A DNA stretch of 64,000 bases from Sideroxydans sp. Lineage in GTDB: Bacteria; Pseudomonadota; Gammaproteobacteria; Burkholderiales; Gallionellaceae. The position numbers and the translations under genes are program-made. Location of the stretch: positions 575,929 to 639,928 of the forward strand of contig JAQTUV010000001.1 in assembly GCA_028707175.1 (NCBI GenBank). Direction: 5' to 3'. The notes beneath the pieces were generated by a model. That model was not told the DNA's origin and ran no database searches. It was given only the letters and a program-made list of their open reading frames with translations. Positions 31,881 to 38,922 of the stretch are shown here, piece after piece (position 1 is the first letter of the stretch; every line of letters begins with the position of its first letter).

Positions 31881-32249
31881 GAGGTGTGAGTGAAATTGAT
31901 TGTTGAAGGAATAATTTTTAGTTTAAGAGGATTTTAGAGAGATGATTTTTGTTGAGAGTTTGATTTTTTGGAGTTTGGGAACTTTAGAGATTTTGAATTT
32001 TTGGTGAGTTGAGTTTGATTGAATTTTGAGTGAGAGGATTTTTTGAGTTGAGAGAATTATTGAAGAGGATTTTGATTTGTAGTTGAGAGTTGGGTGATAG
32101 ATATTTTGTTGGGAGTATGAGAATTTAGGTGATGGGAATTTTGAGGATTTTAGAATTGAAGTTAGAAGAGTTTGGATGTGAATTTGAAGTGAGAATTATT
32201 TTTGAGTGAGTAGATATTGAAGAAGGTTTTGATAAAAATGTTTGAAAAG
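31873..32249 (+). other. C-depleted tract, candidate replication-origin or untranslated structural region
   Basis: Across 377 bp the plus strand has one C (31982); all else is A, G and T. Directly after it, 32250-32345 is rich in C and A, so strand skew reverses sharply. Short words such as GAGAG, TTGAG and GATTTT recur without exact periodicity. No ORF with a start and protein-like content runs through it in any frame. It is most of the gene-free stretch 31567-32669, which otherwise holds the GTTAAC sites, the dyads, dispersed repeat R1 and the WG1 leader. Confidence 0.6.
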
Positions 32250-32444
32250 CCCAAGCACACACTCCCCCTTGGGGCGAGATAAAACCAAAACCGCTAAACC
32301 CCAAAATCAACACCCCCATGCAGTGGGGCGATGCCCAAACCCGAACCCCTCTTTGTCGTCGCTCGTTGGCGACTGTAAATAAACTATTTTGTAAAAATCA
32401 CTTTGGCGTTGTCACGATCTGTTAAGTGTAGTTGCTGGAAAAAA

Positions 32445-32520
32445 GTTCATGGTAGACCGCCTACGGCAACAGCCTACGGCAAAATCCAACTTGCCCGCCG
32501 CCCGCGCGGCGGATAAAGCA
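32445..32520 (+). repeat. Dispersed repeat R1 (76 bp)
   Basis: Begins GTTCATGGTAGACCGCC, has an internal duplication of CCTACGGCAA, then CCAACTTGCC and a small GC hairpin (CCGCC/GGCGG), ending GATAAAGCA. A second near-complete copy (R2) is at 33694 and a 5' fragment (R3) at 34945. It lies upstream of the first WG-repeat gene. Confidence 0.75.
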
Positions 32521-32569
32521 ATAGGCAAATATCCAGCATTGAAACTTCCCTTTAGTCAACCAACTAATT

Positions 32570-32581
32570 GGCCTATATATT
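32570..32581 (+). promoter_or_regulatory. GGCCTATATATT motif upstream of the first WG gene
   Basis: This 12-mer recurs at 35052 upstream of the second WG gene, on the same strand and at a similar distance (100 and 121 bp) from the start codon. The TATA-like core could be a -10 region or an activator site. Confidence 0.35.
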
Positions 32582-32669
32582 TTTTCAGGTTGAACACTTT
32601 ATGCGGTGAAGGATATTATCGGTCGGTTATTAACAAGTGAAATTTACTAAACTCAAAAGGGGTAGGGCA

Positions 32670-33674
32670 ATGCTGCAAAAAGTAATCGCAACCATTCTGG
32701 CAGTATCGGTCTCTTTGACTGCACTAGCAGGGGTGAACAAAGAGGGCACTGATAAGCTTCTTATCCCTTGGACTGATGTAGATACGAGACTAGAGGGGTA
32801 CAAAAATACATCTGGAAAATGGATTATCAAACCAACATTCAAAAATGTGCGGCCATTCGATGGGGAATTGGCACCCGCCGAGAAGGATGGATTATGGGGA
32901 TTCATTAACAAGAAAGGTAAGTGGGTTGTTCAGCCTACATTTGACCTACTTGGCAACAGATTCAGTGAAGGACTCCTTCGTGTTAGAAAAACCGAGAAGT
33001 GGGGCTTCATGGATGTGTCTGGAAAGTTAGTCATTGAACCAACATTCGACTTTGCTGATGATTTTTCAGATGGCCTTGCAGTTGCAAGATTGTCAGATGG
33101 TTTATCTGGCTATATCGACAAGACTGGAAACTGGGTCATTAAACCTCAATTCAAAGGCTCGGCTTTCGGATTCCATGATGGTCTCGCTCGCGTTTATCAG
33201 AATGACCTTGGTGGTTACATCGACAAATCGGGGAATTGGTTTATTGAGCCTCAATTTAGTTTTGTTGGAGACTTCTCAGAAGGATTTGCAAGTGTGAGAG
33301 CTACTGATGGGAAATATGGGCTACTAACTAAAACGGGGCATTGGCGATTAAGCCCCAAATATGCGGAAGTGGGCGATTTCTCTGAAGGGCTTGTTGCTGT
33401 ATATGTAGAAGGTGGTTACGGGTACTTTGACAGTGTAGGAAATGTCGTTATTGCCCCTCTTCAATTTGATTGGGTAAGTAAATTTGAAAATGGAGTAGCT
33501 AAAATTAAACTGAATCGAAAATATGGCTACATCAACAAATCTGGTGAAATCATAATTTCGCCCACATATCAGGAGATGTTTGGTTCGCCCAAAGATGGAT
33601 ATATTGAGGCGTGGGGCGAAAATGGAAAGTTTATTATTACCATTCCTGAATTGAAGTATTTGAAGATTGAATAA
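32670..33674 (+). CDS. Exported WG-repeat protein 1
   Basis: A 334-residue protein with a signal peptide (hydrophobic residues 5-19, cleavage near ALAG) followed by about seven WG-type beta repeats of 40-50 residues, each with the pattern WGFINKKGKWVVQPTFD then F-S-E-G-L-x-x-V. No enzyme motif is seen. The start at 32670 follows AGGGG; an upstream GTG at 32637 would bury the signal peptide. WG repeats are beta structures of unclear role, probably for binding. It is element cargo bounded by repeats R1 and R2. Confidence 0.85.
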   Translation: MLQKVIATILAVSVSLTALAGVNKEGTDKLLIPWTDVDTRLEGYKNTSGKWIIKPTFKNVRPFDGELAPAEKDGLWGFINKKGKWVVQPTFDLLGNRFSEGLLRVRKTEKWGFMDVSGKLVIEPTFDFADDFSDGLAVARLSDGLSGYIDKTGNWVIKPQFKGSAFGFHDGLARVYQNDLGGYIDKSGNWFIEPQFSFVGDFSEGFASVRATDGKYGLLTKTGHWRLSPKYAEVGDFSEGLVAVYVEGGYGYFDSVGNVVIAPLQFDWVSKFENGVAKIKLNRKYGYINKSGEIIISPTYQEMFGSPKDGYIEAWGENGKFIITIPELKYLKIE

Positions 33675-33693
33675 ATCACTCCATACAGAATAG

Positions 33694-33768
33694 GTTCAAG
33701 ATAGACCGCACAAGACAACAGCCAACGGCAAAATCCAACTTGCCCGCGCCCGCGCGGCGGATAAAGCA
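33694..33768 (+). repeat. Dispersed repeat R2 (75 bp)
   Basis: Near-complete second copy of R1, about 85 percent identical by eye over 75 bp, including the CAAAATCCAACTTGCCCGC section and the terminal GGCGGATAAAGCA. It lies between the first WG gene and the terminator of the Sel1 gene and starts 1249 bp after R1. Confidence 0.75.
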
Positions 33769-33796
33769 AAAACCCCAAGATTTAGGTCTTGGGGTT
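33766..33796 (-). terminator. Rho-independent terminator of the Sel1-repeat gene
   Basis: On the minus strand a perfect 10-bp stem (AACCCCAAGA/TCTTGGGGTT, 6-base loop) is followed by a T-run, 27 bp after the stop codon of the Sel1 gene. It could also weakly stop plus-strand transcripts from the first WG gene. Confidence 0.85.
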
Positions 33797-33823
33797 CAGT
33801 TTAAATCTTACTGTTTCAGTTTT

Positions 33824-34801
33824 TTATACACTACACAAATATTTAGAAACCAGATTGCCGTTTGGAATGTCATCAAATGGTGAAGGAGTTGTGCCAGAGC
33901 GAGTAGCATCGCCTTTGCCACTTGAATTCAAATACCAAGAAAAGGAAAGTGTGCGTACACGGTGAGATTTACAGTCCATTTCATAAAGGTTTTTCATTGA
34001 ACGAATTAAATTTCCGTCAATCCTTACTGGAGTAATAAGGTCTGTAAGCACCCATACTTTTACATTTCCACCCGATTGTTGAATTGAAGATTGGTCAATG
34101 TATACAGTTGCAGATTCTGTCGAACCAAGGCTTTTCCACTCTGGAAGGTTCGATGAATTTTTCGTAGATTTATGAAGACTTTCGTTTTCGAGAGTTTTCA
34201 GATGTTGTTGAGCTTGGCTATTTCCTTGCGCTGCGGCCTTCTGTAACCATTCCTTACCTTTCGCATAATCTTGCGCGACACCTACGCCTAGAATGTACCC
34301 TAACCCAATGGATAGCTGAGAGTTACTGAATCCTTGCTCGGCGGCTTTCAGATACCACTTGGCAGCTTGCTTGTAGTCCTGAACAACTCCGTCTCCTCGG
34401 TAATACAACCCCCCAAGGTTGTGTTGTGCTACTACATTATCCTGCTCAGCCGCTTTCAGATACCACTCGGCAGCTTGCTTGTAGTCCTGTGCAACACCCT
34501 GACCATATTCATACATTACACCCAGCATATAGTAAGCATCTATACGGCCTTGGTCGGCAGACTTTTGACACCAAGCGGCGGCTTGAGAGCGGTCCTGTTT
34601 TACACCTTGTCCGTTGTAGTACATGGCGCACAAATTGTATTGTGCATGCACATCGCCATGATTGGCTAATGGTTGCCACTCCTTCAGGGCAGATGCAAAA
34701 TCGCCTCTTTCATAGTAACTCGCACCTTCTTCAAGTCCAGCAAAGCTAGACTTCGACACAAACATCCCCAAAAGCATCAAACAGGCAGTTAGTTTTCTCA
34801 T
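33824..34801 (-). CDS. Exported Sel1-repeat protein with adhesin-E-like C-terminus
   Basis: A 325-residue protein: signal peptide (1-21, cleavage near SFAG), then four or five Sel1-type TPR repeats of about 36 residues (AQYNLCAMYYNGQGVKQD, GVAQDYKQAAEWYLKAAEQ and so on) to residue 210. The C-terminal part (about 222-325: YIDQSSIQQSGGNVKVWVL, YEMDCKSHRVRTLSFSWY, ending YLCSV) resembles the surface-adhesin-E-like domain of periplasmic proteins. Sel1 repeats mediate protein contacts. It is cargo, opposite in orientation to the two WG genes and flanked by R2 and R3. Confidence 0.82.
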   Translation of the reverse strand: MRKLTACLMLLGMFVSKSSFAGLEEGASYYERGDFASALKEWQPLANHGDVHAQYNLCAMYYNGQGVKQDRSQAAAWCQKSADQGRIDAYYMLGVMYEYGQGVAQDYKQAAEWYLKAAEQDNVVAQHNLGGLYYRGDGVVQDYKQAAKWYLKAAEQGFSNSQLSIGLGYILGVGVAQDYAKGKEWLQKAAAQGNSQAQQHLKTLENESLHKSTKNSSNLPEWKSLGSTESATVYIDQSSIQQSGGNVKVWVLTDLITPVRIDGNLIRSMKNLYEMDCKSHRVRTLSFSWYLNSSGKGDATRSGTTPSPFDDIPNGNLVSKYLCSV

Positions 34802-34944
34802 GGATTAATTCAATTAGTTGTATTTATCTGACTCGATTATAACCAAGTTGATTCTCGCAATGGGCGGACAGGAGGCTTCCATATATGAATTTGCCGCATG
34901 CTTTCTGGGTGAATTAATCTGTTCGGGAGTGCTGTCGGCAAGTG

Positions 34945-34968
34945 GTTCATGGTAGACCGCCCACGGCA
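34945..34968 (+). repeat. Dispersed repeat R3 (5' fragment)
   Basis: GTTCATGGTAGACCGCC followed by ACGGCA matches the first 24 bases of R1 with one difference, then diverges. It starts 1251 bp after R2. The rest of the gap 34802-35172 holds the leader of the second WG gene and no coding frame I can support. Confidence 0.7.
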
Positions 34969-35051
34969 GTCTGCTTGTCTGTACTTTTGAGGCGAAATAA
35001 AAACCCAACCCAACTTTAATCCCTAACCCAATTAAAATATCTAGCTTGAGA

Positions 35052-35063
35052 GGCCTATATATT
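35052..35063 (+). promoter_or_regulatory. GGCCTATATATT motif upstream of the second WG gene
   Basis: Identical 12-mer to 32570-32581, 121 bp upstream of the second WG gene start. A shared promoter or regulator site for the two cargo genes is the likely meaning. Confidence 0.35.
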
Positions 35064-35172
35064 ATTTGTGCTTTGAGTCTATTTCTAGGTCAGGTATTCT
35101 CGTCGTCGCTCTGTCGTCCATAAAACGGCAGGTGTATTTATCCTAATAACAAACTACAGCTGGAGATGATCC

Positions 35173-36096
35173 ATGAAGTTTATTTCAACAGTGAAGCTGG
35201 TCTTGCTTGCATTCGCTTTTGCCTTGTTGGTTCCTCTTGAGGCTATGGCTTTTAAAGAAGGTTTAGATGTTGTCTATCTCGGCGACAAATATGGCTACGT
35301 CAACAAGACGGGCAATGTTGTAATACAGCCGGAATTTACAGAAGCTAAAGATTTTAGTGAAGGTTTAGCTGCTGTCAAAGTTTTGGATAAAGAGGAAGTG
35401 CCTAAATGGGGTTATATCAATAAGGCTGGCAAAATACTGATTCAGCCGGAATTTAGCCAAGCTAAAGGATTTAGTGAAGGTTTAGCTCCTGTCCGAGTTT
35501 CGGATAAATGGGGTTTTGTCGATAAGACTGGCAAGATGGTTATACAACCAGAATTTTCTGATGCTCATGTTTTTAGTGAAGGTTTAGCCTCTGTCTGCTT
35601 CGGTTATAAATGTGGCTATATAAATAAGGCTGGCAAGATGGTTATACAGCCAGAATTATTTTCAGCCGGAGAATTTAGTGAAGGTTTAGCTCCTGTACGA
35701 GTAACAGTTAACGATAAATGGGGATTCATAAATAACACTGGCAAGATGGTTATACAGCCAAAGTTTTCAGAAGCTCAAAGTTTTAGCGAAGGTTTAGCTC
35801 CTGTCAAAGTCGGGGGCGGTAACTGGGATTGGGGATTTATCGACAAGACGGGTAGGTTTGTTATACAGCCAGAAGGTTATTATTCTGTATGGGGATTTGC
35901 TGAAGGTTTGGCTGCTGTATGCCTTTCTTCGTATCAATGTGGATTTATAAACAAAGCTGGAGAGATGGTTATACAGCCAAAATATACTGATGCTTTTGCA
36001 TTCAGTGATGGTTTAGCTAAAGTCAAAGTTGGGGATGGCTGGGGCAAGTGGTACTTTATCGACAAGACTGGCACTCTGATAATGGAAGATAAGTGA
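35173..36096 (+). CDS. Exported WG-repeat protein 2
   Basis: A 307-residue paralogue of WG protein 1. A signal peptide (residues 1-26, cleavage near AMAF) precedes about seven tandem repeats of 38-45 residues of the form KWGFINNTGKMVIQPKFSEA then FSEGLAPVKV. The repeats are more regular than in WG protein 1 and the DNA is also repetitive, suggesting recent internal duplication. GGAG at 35162 sets the start. No catalytic signature is visible; a periplasmic or surface binding role is inferred. It is followed by a terminator and the convergent rep gene. Confidence 0.85.
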   Translation: MKFISTVKLVLLAFAFALLVPLEAMAFKEGLDVVYLGDKYGYVNKTGNVVIQPEFTEAKDFSEGLAAVKVLDKEEVPKWGYINKAGKILIQPEFSQAKGFSEGLAPVRVSDKWGFVDKTGKMVIQPEFSDAHVFSEGLASVCFGYKCGYINKAGKMVIQPELFSAGEFSEGLAPVRVTVNDKWGFINNTGKMVIQPKFSEAQSFSEGLAPVKVGGGNWDWGFIDKTGRFVIQPEGYYSVWGFAEGLAAVCLSSYQCGFINKAGEMVIQPKYTDAFAFSDGLAKVKVGDGWGKWYFIDKTGTLIMEDK

Positions 36097-36142
36097 CATA
36101 GCTGTCGTAGTACATAGGGCAGATGTTTTCGCTTAAGTTTGA

Positions 36143-36165
36143 AGCCCGCGCAAGCGGGCTATTTT
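36143..36165 (+). terminator. Terminator after WG protein 2 gene
   Basis: AGCCCGC/GCGGGCT with a 4-base loop is followed by ATTTTGTT on the plus strand. It touches the stop codon of the convergent rep gene and may serve both. Confidence 0.8.
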
Positions 36166-36166
36166 G

Positions 36167-38047
36167 TTAATTGTGATTTATCCACTCAGCCCAAGCCTTA
36201 GGGTGTCTCTGCTTCCAAAGCTCTAGCTCGTCCCCTCCTAAAAACTCACTTTGTGAACTGCACATTTGAGGGTGTTTGGATGTTGTTTTGTCATTGGAGA
36301 TATTAGGAATAATCCAAGGCTTCCCGTTGCAGGTTCGTAGTTGCAAAGGGAGGTCTTCAAGTTTGGTGACTGGTTTAGATAGGCAGAACCAAGTTCGTAG
36401 ATTTGAATCCATAATTGCACTGCTTCTTGGCCCCTTCCTATCTGCATTCTTTGCGATGGTTGCCTTTTTGGAGTTCCAGAGAGACAAAAGAGGTTTTCTT
36501 TCCGCTCTAATCAGTTGCGCGATCTGTAAAGAAGTCGACGCAAAGTCTGCTTGTCTAATACTTGGATAATTTGGAATAACTTCAACTTTCTCGATTTTTA
36601 CTTTATTTCCTATTGGTTTTTGATTTATTAGCTTTTTGTCGAAAAACTTCGGAAAGCTGAACGATTGGCTCCGGTCGTCTTGGAAGAAAAACATGACGGT
36701 CTTGGTGTCGTCGGTCGTAACGATTCGACTTGAAACAGGACGGTCACTTTCTTTGACTCCAAGCCCACCCATGAGCTTGATAAAGGTGGATGCATTACCT
36801 TCGGTCGCCGATGCCCAGATAGGGGCTAAAACAGGGTCTACGGGGCATTCCTTTATCATTCTGACATTCCGCCATACCGCGAGGTTTGGAATGCCAAAGA
36901 ATTGATGCCTACGGATTTTCCAAGTCGTCGCCCATGTTTCAATGGATGCGGCCTCGCCTGTTAACTCATTCACTGCCGACATAGATTTCAAAACATATTT
37001 AGCTGCATAACTTGACGCCTTGGCTTGACCGTTATCCTTCATGAATTTGAAGCCAATATCTGACTGCCATTCTTTGACCTTCCGAAACTCTTGCTCGATG
37101 GTGTCGCTGTCTATCTCATTGAAAAAGACAATCACATGCCAATGTGGGCAACCGTCCTGGTGTGGTTCTACTGCCCTAAAGCCGGATAGAACGATTCCTT
37201 TCTTGCGAAGTCTTGCTTCTGCTTTATGCCATTTGTCGTGTATCCAATTGTTTGCCTCGGTGGGTGTTGTGCCGTCCCATGAGTTATGGCCGACTGTTGG
37301 ATTAGGGTGCATATGTTGCGGTGCTGTAAATGTCAGCATTGCCCAAGTCATGCTTAGTGATTTAGCGGACTCTTCCAATCCTTTGAGCATTACAAAAGTC
37401 TCAGCGAATTTGTTGCTGGTCGCTTGTTCCATTAAGGAAAGCATTGATAGTTCTTTTTCGCCGTTGCTCAATGTTGTTCTTTCGCCGTATGACCTCCACA
37501 TTGATTTTTGTTGGTTGCGAAGAGATTGCTCAAACTTGGTGCAATGTTTAATTCCACTATCACCCCCAACCGTTTGCAAGCTCATGTTCAAAATGCTGAC
37601 AGACTGCTTAACCTTCGTCCGCAGTTTTCTTCTAATCTTCAGTGCATTGTCGTCGTAGGGCTTTGCTAGGCTACGAATCTCGTCCTCACCTCTGATGGTT
37701 TGGTATCTGATAGCTTCTTTCATGACTTTATCGCTCAACCGTTTGTTGAGGCTGATTAGATCCGTTGAGTCGCTAAGCATGATTGAGATGAGTTTCTCGA
37801 ATGCCTCGTTATCTTTTAGTTGTGAGGCTTTTTTAGAAAGCCGTTCCATGACTGTAGAGGTCTTATCACGAAGCCAAGCATTAGCTTCGTACTCACCTTT
37901 GAGTGGTGAGATTTCGATATATCGCTGTAATAGACTATCGCGGATGGCTGGATGAATTGATGTAAGCCTCCAATCCACCCATTCCGGTGTTGTGAGTTGG
38001 CTAATCTGTTTAGGAGATAGCTTTTCGCGGTCTTTGAAGGGTGTCAT
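36167..38047 (-). CDS. rep: HUH rolling-circle replication initiator (phage gpA family)
   Basis: A 626-residue endonuclease predicted to nick one strand at the element origin and start rolling-circle replication. Motif 1 is AMLTFTAPQHMHP (236-248), motif 2 the HUH site CPHWHVIVFF (His302, His304), motif 3 YAAKYVLK with two candidate nucleophiles, Tyr347 and Tyr351, as in phiX174 gpA and P2 gpA. The N-terminal 230 residues are helical and less recognisable. No helicase domain is apparent, so a host helicase is presumably used. No Shine-Dalgarno precedes the ATG, which lies in a hairpin. Confidence 0.88.
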   Translation of the reverse strand: MTPFKDREKLSPKQISQLTTPEWVDWRLTSIHPAIRDSLLQRYIEISPLKGEYEANAWLRDKTSTVMERLSKKASQLKDNEAFEKLISIMLSDSTDLISLNKRLSDKVMKEAIRYQTIRGEDEIRSLAKPYDDNALKIRRKLRTKVKQSVSILNMSLQTVGGDSGIKHCTKFEQSLRNQQKSMWRSYGERTTLSNGEKELSMLSLMEQATSNKFAETFVMLKGLEESAKSLSMTWAMLTFTAPQHMHPNPTVGHNSWDGTTPTEANNWIHDKWHKAEARLRKKGIVLSGFRAVEPHQDGCPHWHVIVFFNEIDSDTIEQEFRKVKEWQSDIGFKFMKDNGQAKASSYAAKYVLKSMSAVNELTGEAASIETWATTWKIRRHQFFGIPNLAVWRNVRMIKECPVDPVLAPIWASATEGNASTFIKLMGGLGVKESDRPVSSRIVTTDDTKTVMFFFQDDRSQSFSFPKFFDKKLINQKPIGNKVKIEKVEVIPNYPSIRQADFASTSLQIAQLIRAERKPLLSLWNSKKATIAKNADRKGPRSSAIMDSNLRTWFCLSKPVTKLEDLPLQLRTCNGKPWIIPNISNDKTTSKHPQMCSSQSEFLGGDELELWKQRHPKAWAEWINHN

Positions 38048-38064
38048 AGCATTTCGGTGCTATG
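38045..38064 (-). promoter_or_regulatory. Hairpin sequestering the rep start codon
   Basis: On the minus strand CATAGCA and TGCTATG flank a 6-base loop, and the rep ATG is the last three bases of the second arm. A further ATAGCAC copy is at 38094-38100. This could limit Rep translation or bind Rep or an element regulator. Confidence 0.5.
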
Positions 38065-38163
38065 CCAACTCGCCTTATATAGCCAAAATGAATATAGCAC
38101 TTGACACGCTATTATTTATGGTTATATAGTCCTGCTTGTCTCGGGCAGAGAACAAGTAGGAGG

Positions 38164-38191
38164 GGGGCGGTCAGCTTATAGCTACCGCCCC
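38164..38191. repeat. GC-rich hairpin upstream of rep
   Basis: GGGGCGGT/ACCGCCCC (8 bp) encloses AGCT/AGCT (4 bp) with a one-base bulge and 3-base loop; TTCTTCATTT follows on the plus strand. It may be a terminator for plus-strand transcripts or a replication-origin hairpin. Confidence 0.5.
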
Positions 38192-38229
38192 TTCTTCATT
38201 TGATACTATTGATTTAATGCTAAACATGT

Positions 38230-38272
38230 CGAATGCCTTTTCTCTGCTCAAAGCAGTAAAAAAAAGCATTCG
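38230..38272. repeat. Long imperfect hairpin near attR
   Basis: CGAATGC/GCATTCG arms enclose T-rich/A-rich sides and an inner CTGCT/AGCAG stem, 43 bases in all. Possible single-strand origin or a small structured RNA. No protein frame overlaps it. The gene-free stretch 38048-38922 contains this, the rep leader, the right arm sites and attR. Confidence 0.45.
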
Positions 38273-38532
38273 GTTCTTGACCTGTTCCCCAGAGCTTGTC
38301 TTTAGCAAGATAGTTATAATGGAACCCGCTGGCTAAGTAATACATGTATTAAAAAGCCGTTTACGGTGCATTGCTGTTATCAGCAACCCGGCGAATAAAA
38401 CACATGAATAGGCTTCAGTCAAATAGCTAATAATTATAGTTAAGCGATTGATTATAATTTTTATTTATAATCGAATTATTGATGTTTGAATTTCCGTTGA
38501 TATGTAAAGGAAAGTGAAGAATCCGAATCAAA

Positions 38533-38556
38533 GTTGGTATTTTTGTTGGTATCGAC
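38533..38556. promoter_or_regulatory. Right arm-type sites (two GTTGGTAT repeats)
   Basis: GTTGGTAT at 38533-38540 and 38545-38552, the latter extending to CGAC as at the left end. They lie 29 bp inside attR, as expected for integrase arm sites. Confidence 0.65.
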
Positions 38557-38584
38557 CTTAATTTACCATTGATATGATTGATAA

Positions 38585-38608
38585 TTCGATTCCGGTCATC
38601 GGCACCAT
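38585..38608. repeat. attR, 24-bp direct repeat copy 2
   Basis: Perfect copy of the tRNA-Thr 3' end (see attL); no cloverleaf precedes it, so it is only a tRNA fragment and marks the right end of the element. Confidence 0.9.
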
Positions 38609-38653
38609 TTCAATCAAGCAGTTACAGAAAACTCCCTCACTTAATTTCCCCTC

Positions 38654-38675
38654 TTGTCACCCGTTTGTCACCCGT
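38654..38675. repeat. Tandem 11-bp repeat just outside attR
   Basis: TTGTCACCCGT occurs twice in direct, gapless succession. The surrounding gap 38609-38922 has no gene. The repeat could be the remains of arm sites from another element that once used this tRNA. Confidence 0.35.
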
Positions 38676-38922
38676 AGAGTGCAAACATGGGCGTGGTATT
38701 GAGTGGTTGTGCGCTTGTTAAGTGCACTGCTTACCCAATTTTGACCAAGAGTTGAACGCCCCAGATTCTTCGTCCCATCCATGCTTAAAAAGTGGCATCG
38801 GTTTTAGTGATTGGCGGTGGGGCTGAATTTCTTGGAGCAATGGATTAGAGGGCCGTGACGCAAAAATATGAACCATGGGACGTCAGATGTTGGGCTATTT
38901 TTAAATTGTAGCTTTCTAAAAG

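Larger units (their letters stand above)
29652..38608. mobile_element. tRNA-Thr integrated element with rolling-circle Rep and exported-repeat-protein cargo
   Basis: The unit of 8,933 bp is bounded by a 24-bp perfect direct repeat of the tRNA-Thr 3' end. It contains a P4-type integrase next to attL, an RHH regulator, a gpA-family HUH replication protein near attR, two WG-repeat proteins and a Sel1-repeat protein. It is visibly more A+T-rich than its surroundings. No capsid, terminase, relaxase or conjugation gene is seen, so it is neither a full prophage nor a conjugative element; a phage satellite or an integrative plasmid that replicates by rolling circle after excision fits best. That lifestyle is inferred. 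Confidence 0.88.

Noticed and set aside
32125..32319. 64-codon minus-strand ORF inside the C-less tract
   Set aside because: Arises because a G-free strand has few stop-forming contexts; low-complexity Ser/Asn/Ile composition and no ribosome site.
32482..32492. CAACTTG in R1 and R2 as the Rep nick site
   Set aside because: Only a 7-base match to the phiX174 origin core; flanking ATATTA is absent and order of other elements differs. Kept as a note, not called.
32445..34968. Possible CRISPR or integron array formed by R1-R3
   Set aside because: Only three copies, 1.25 kb apart, one truncated; no spacers, no cas or integron integrase, and no attC-like core sites.
37041..37658. 205-codon plus-strand ORF antisense to rep
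   Set aside because: Opposite the HUH motifs; Ser/Leu-rich translation with no start signal.
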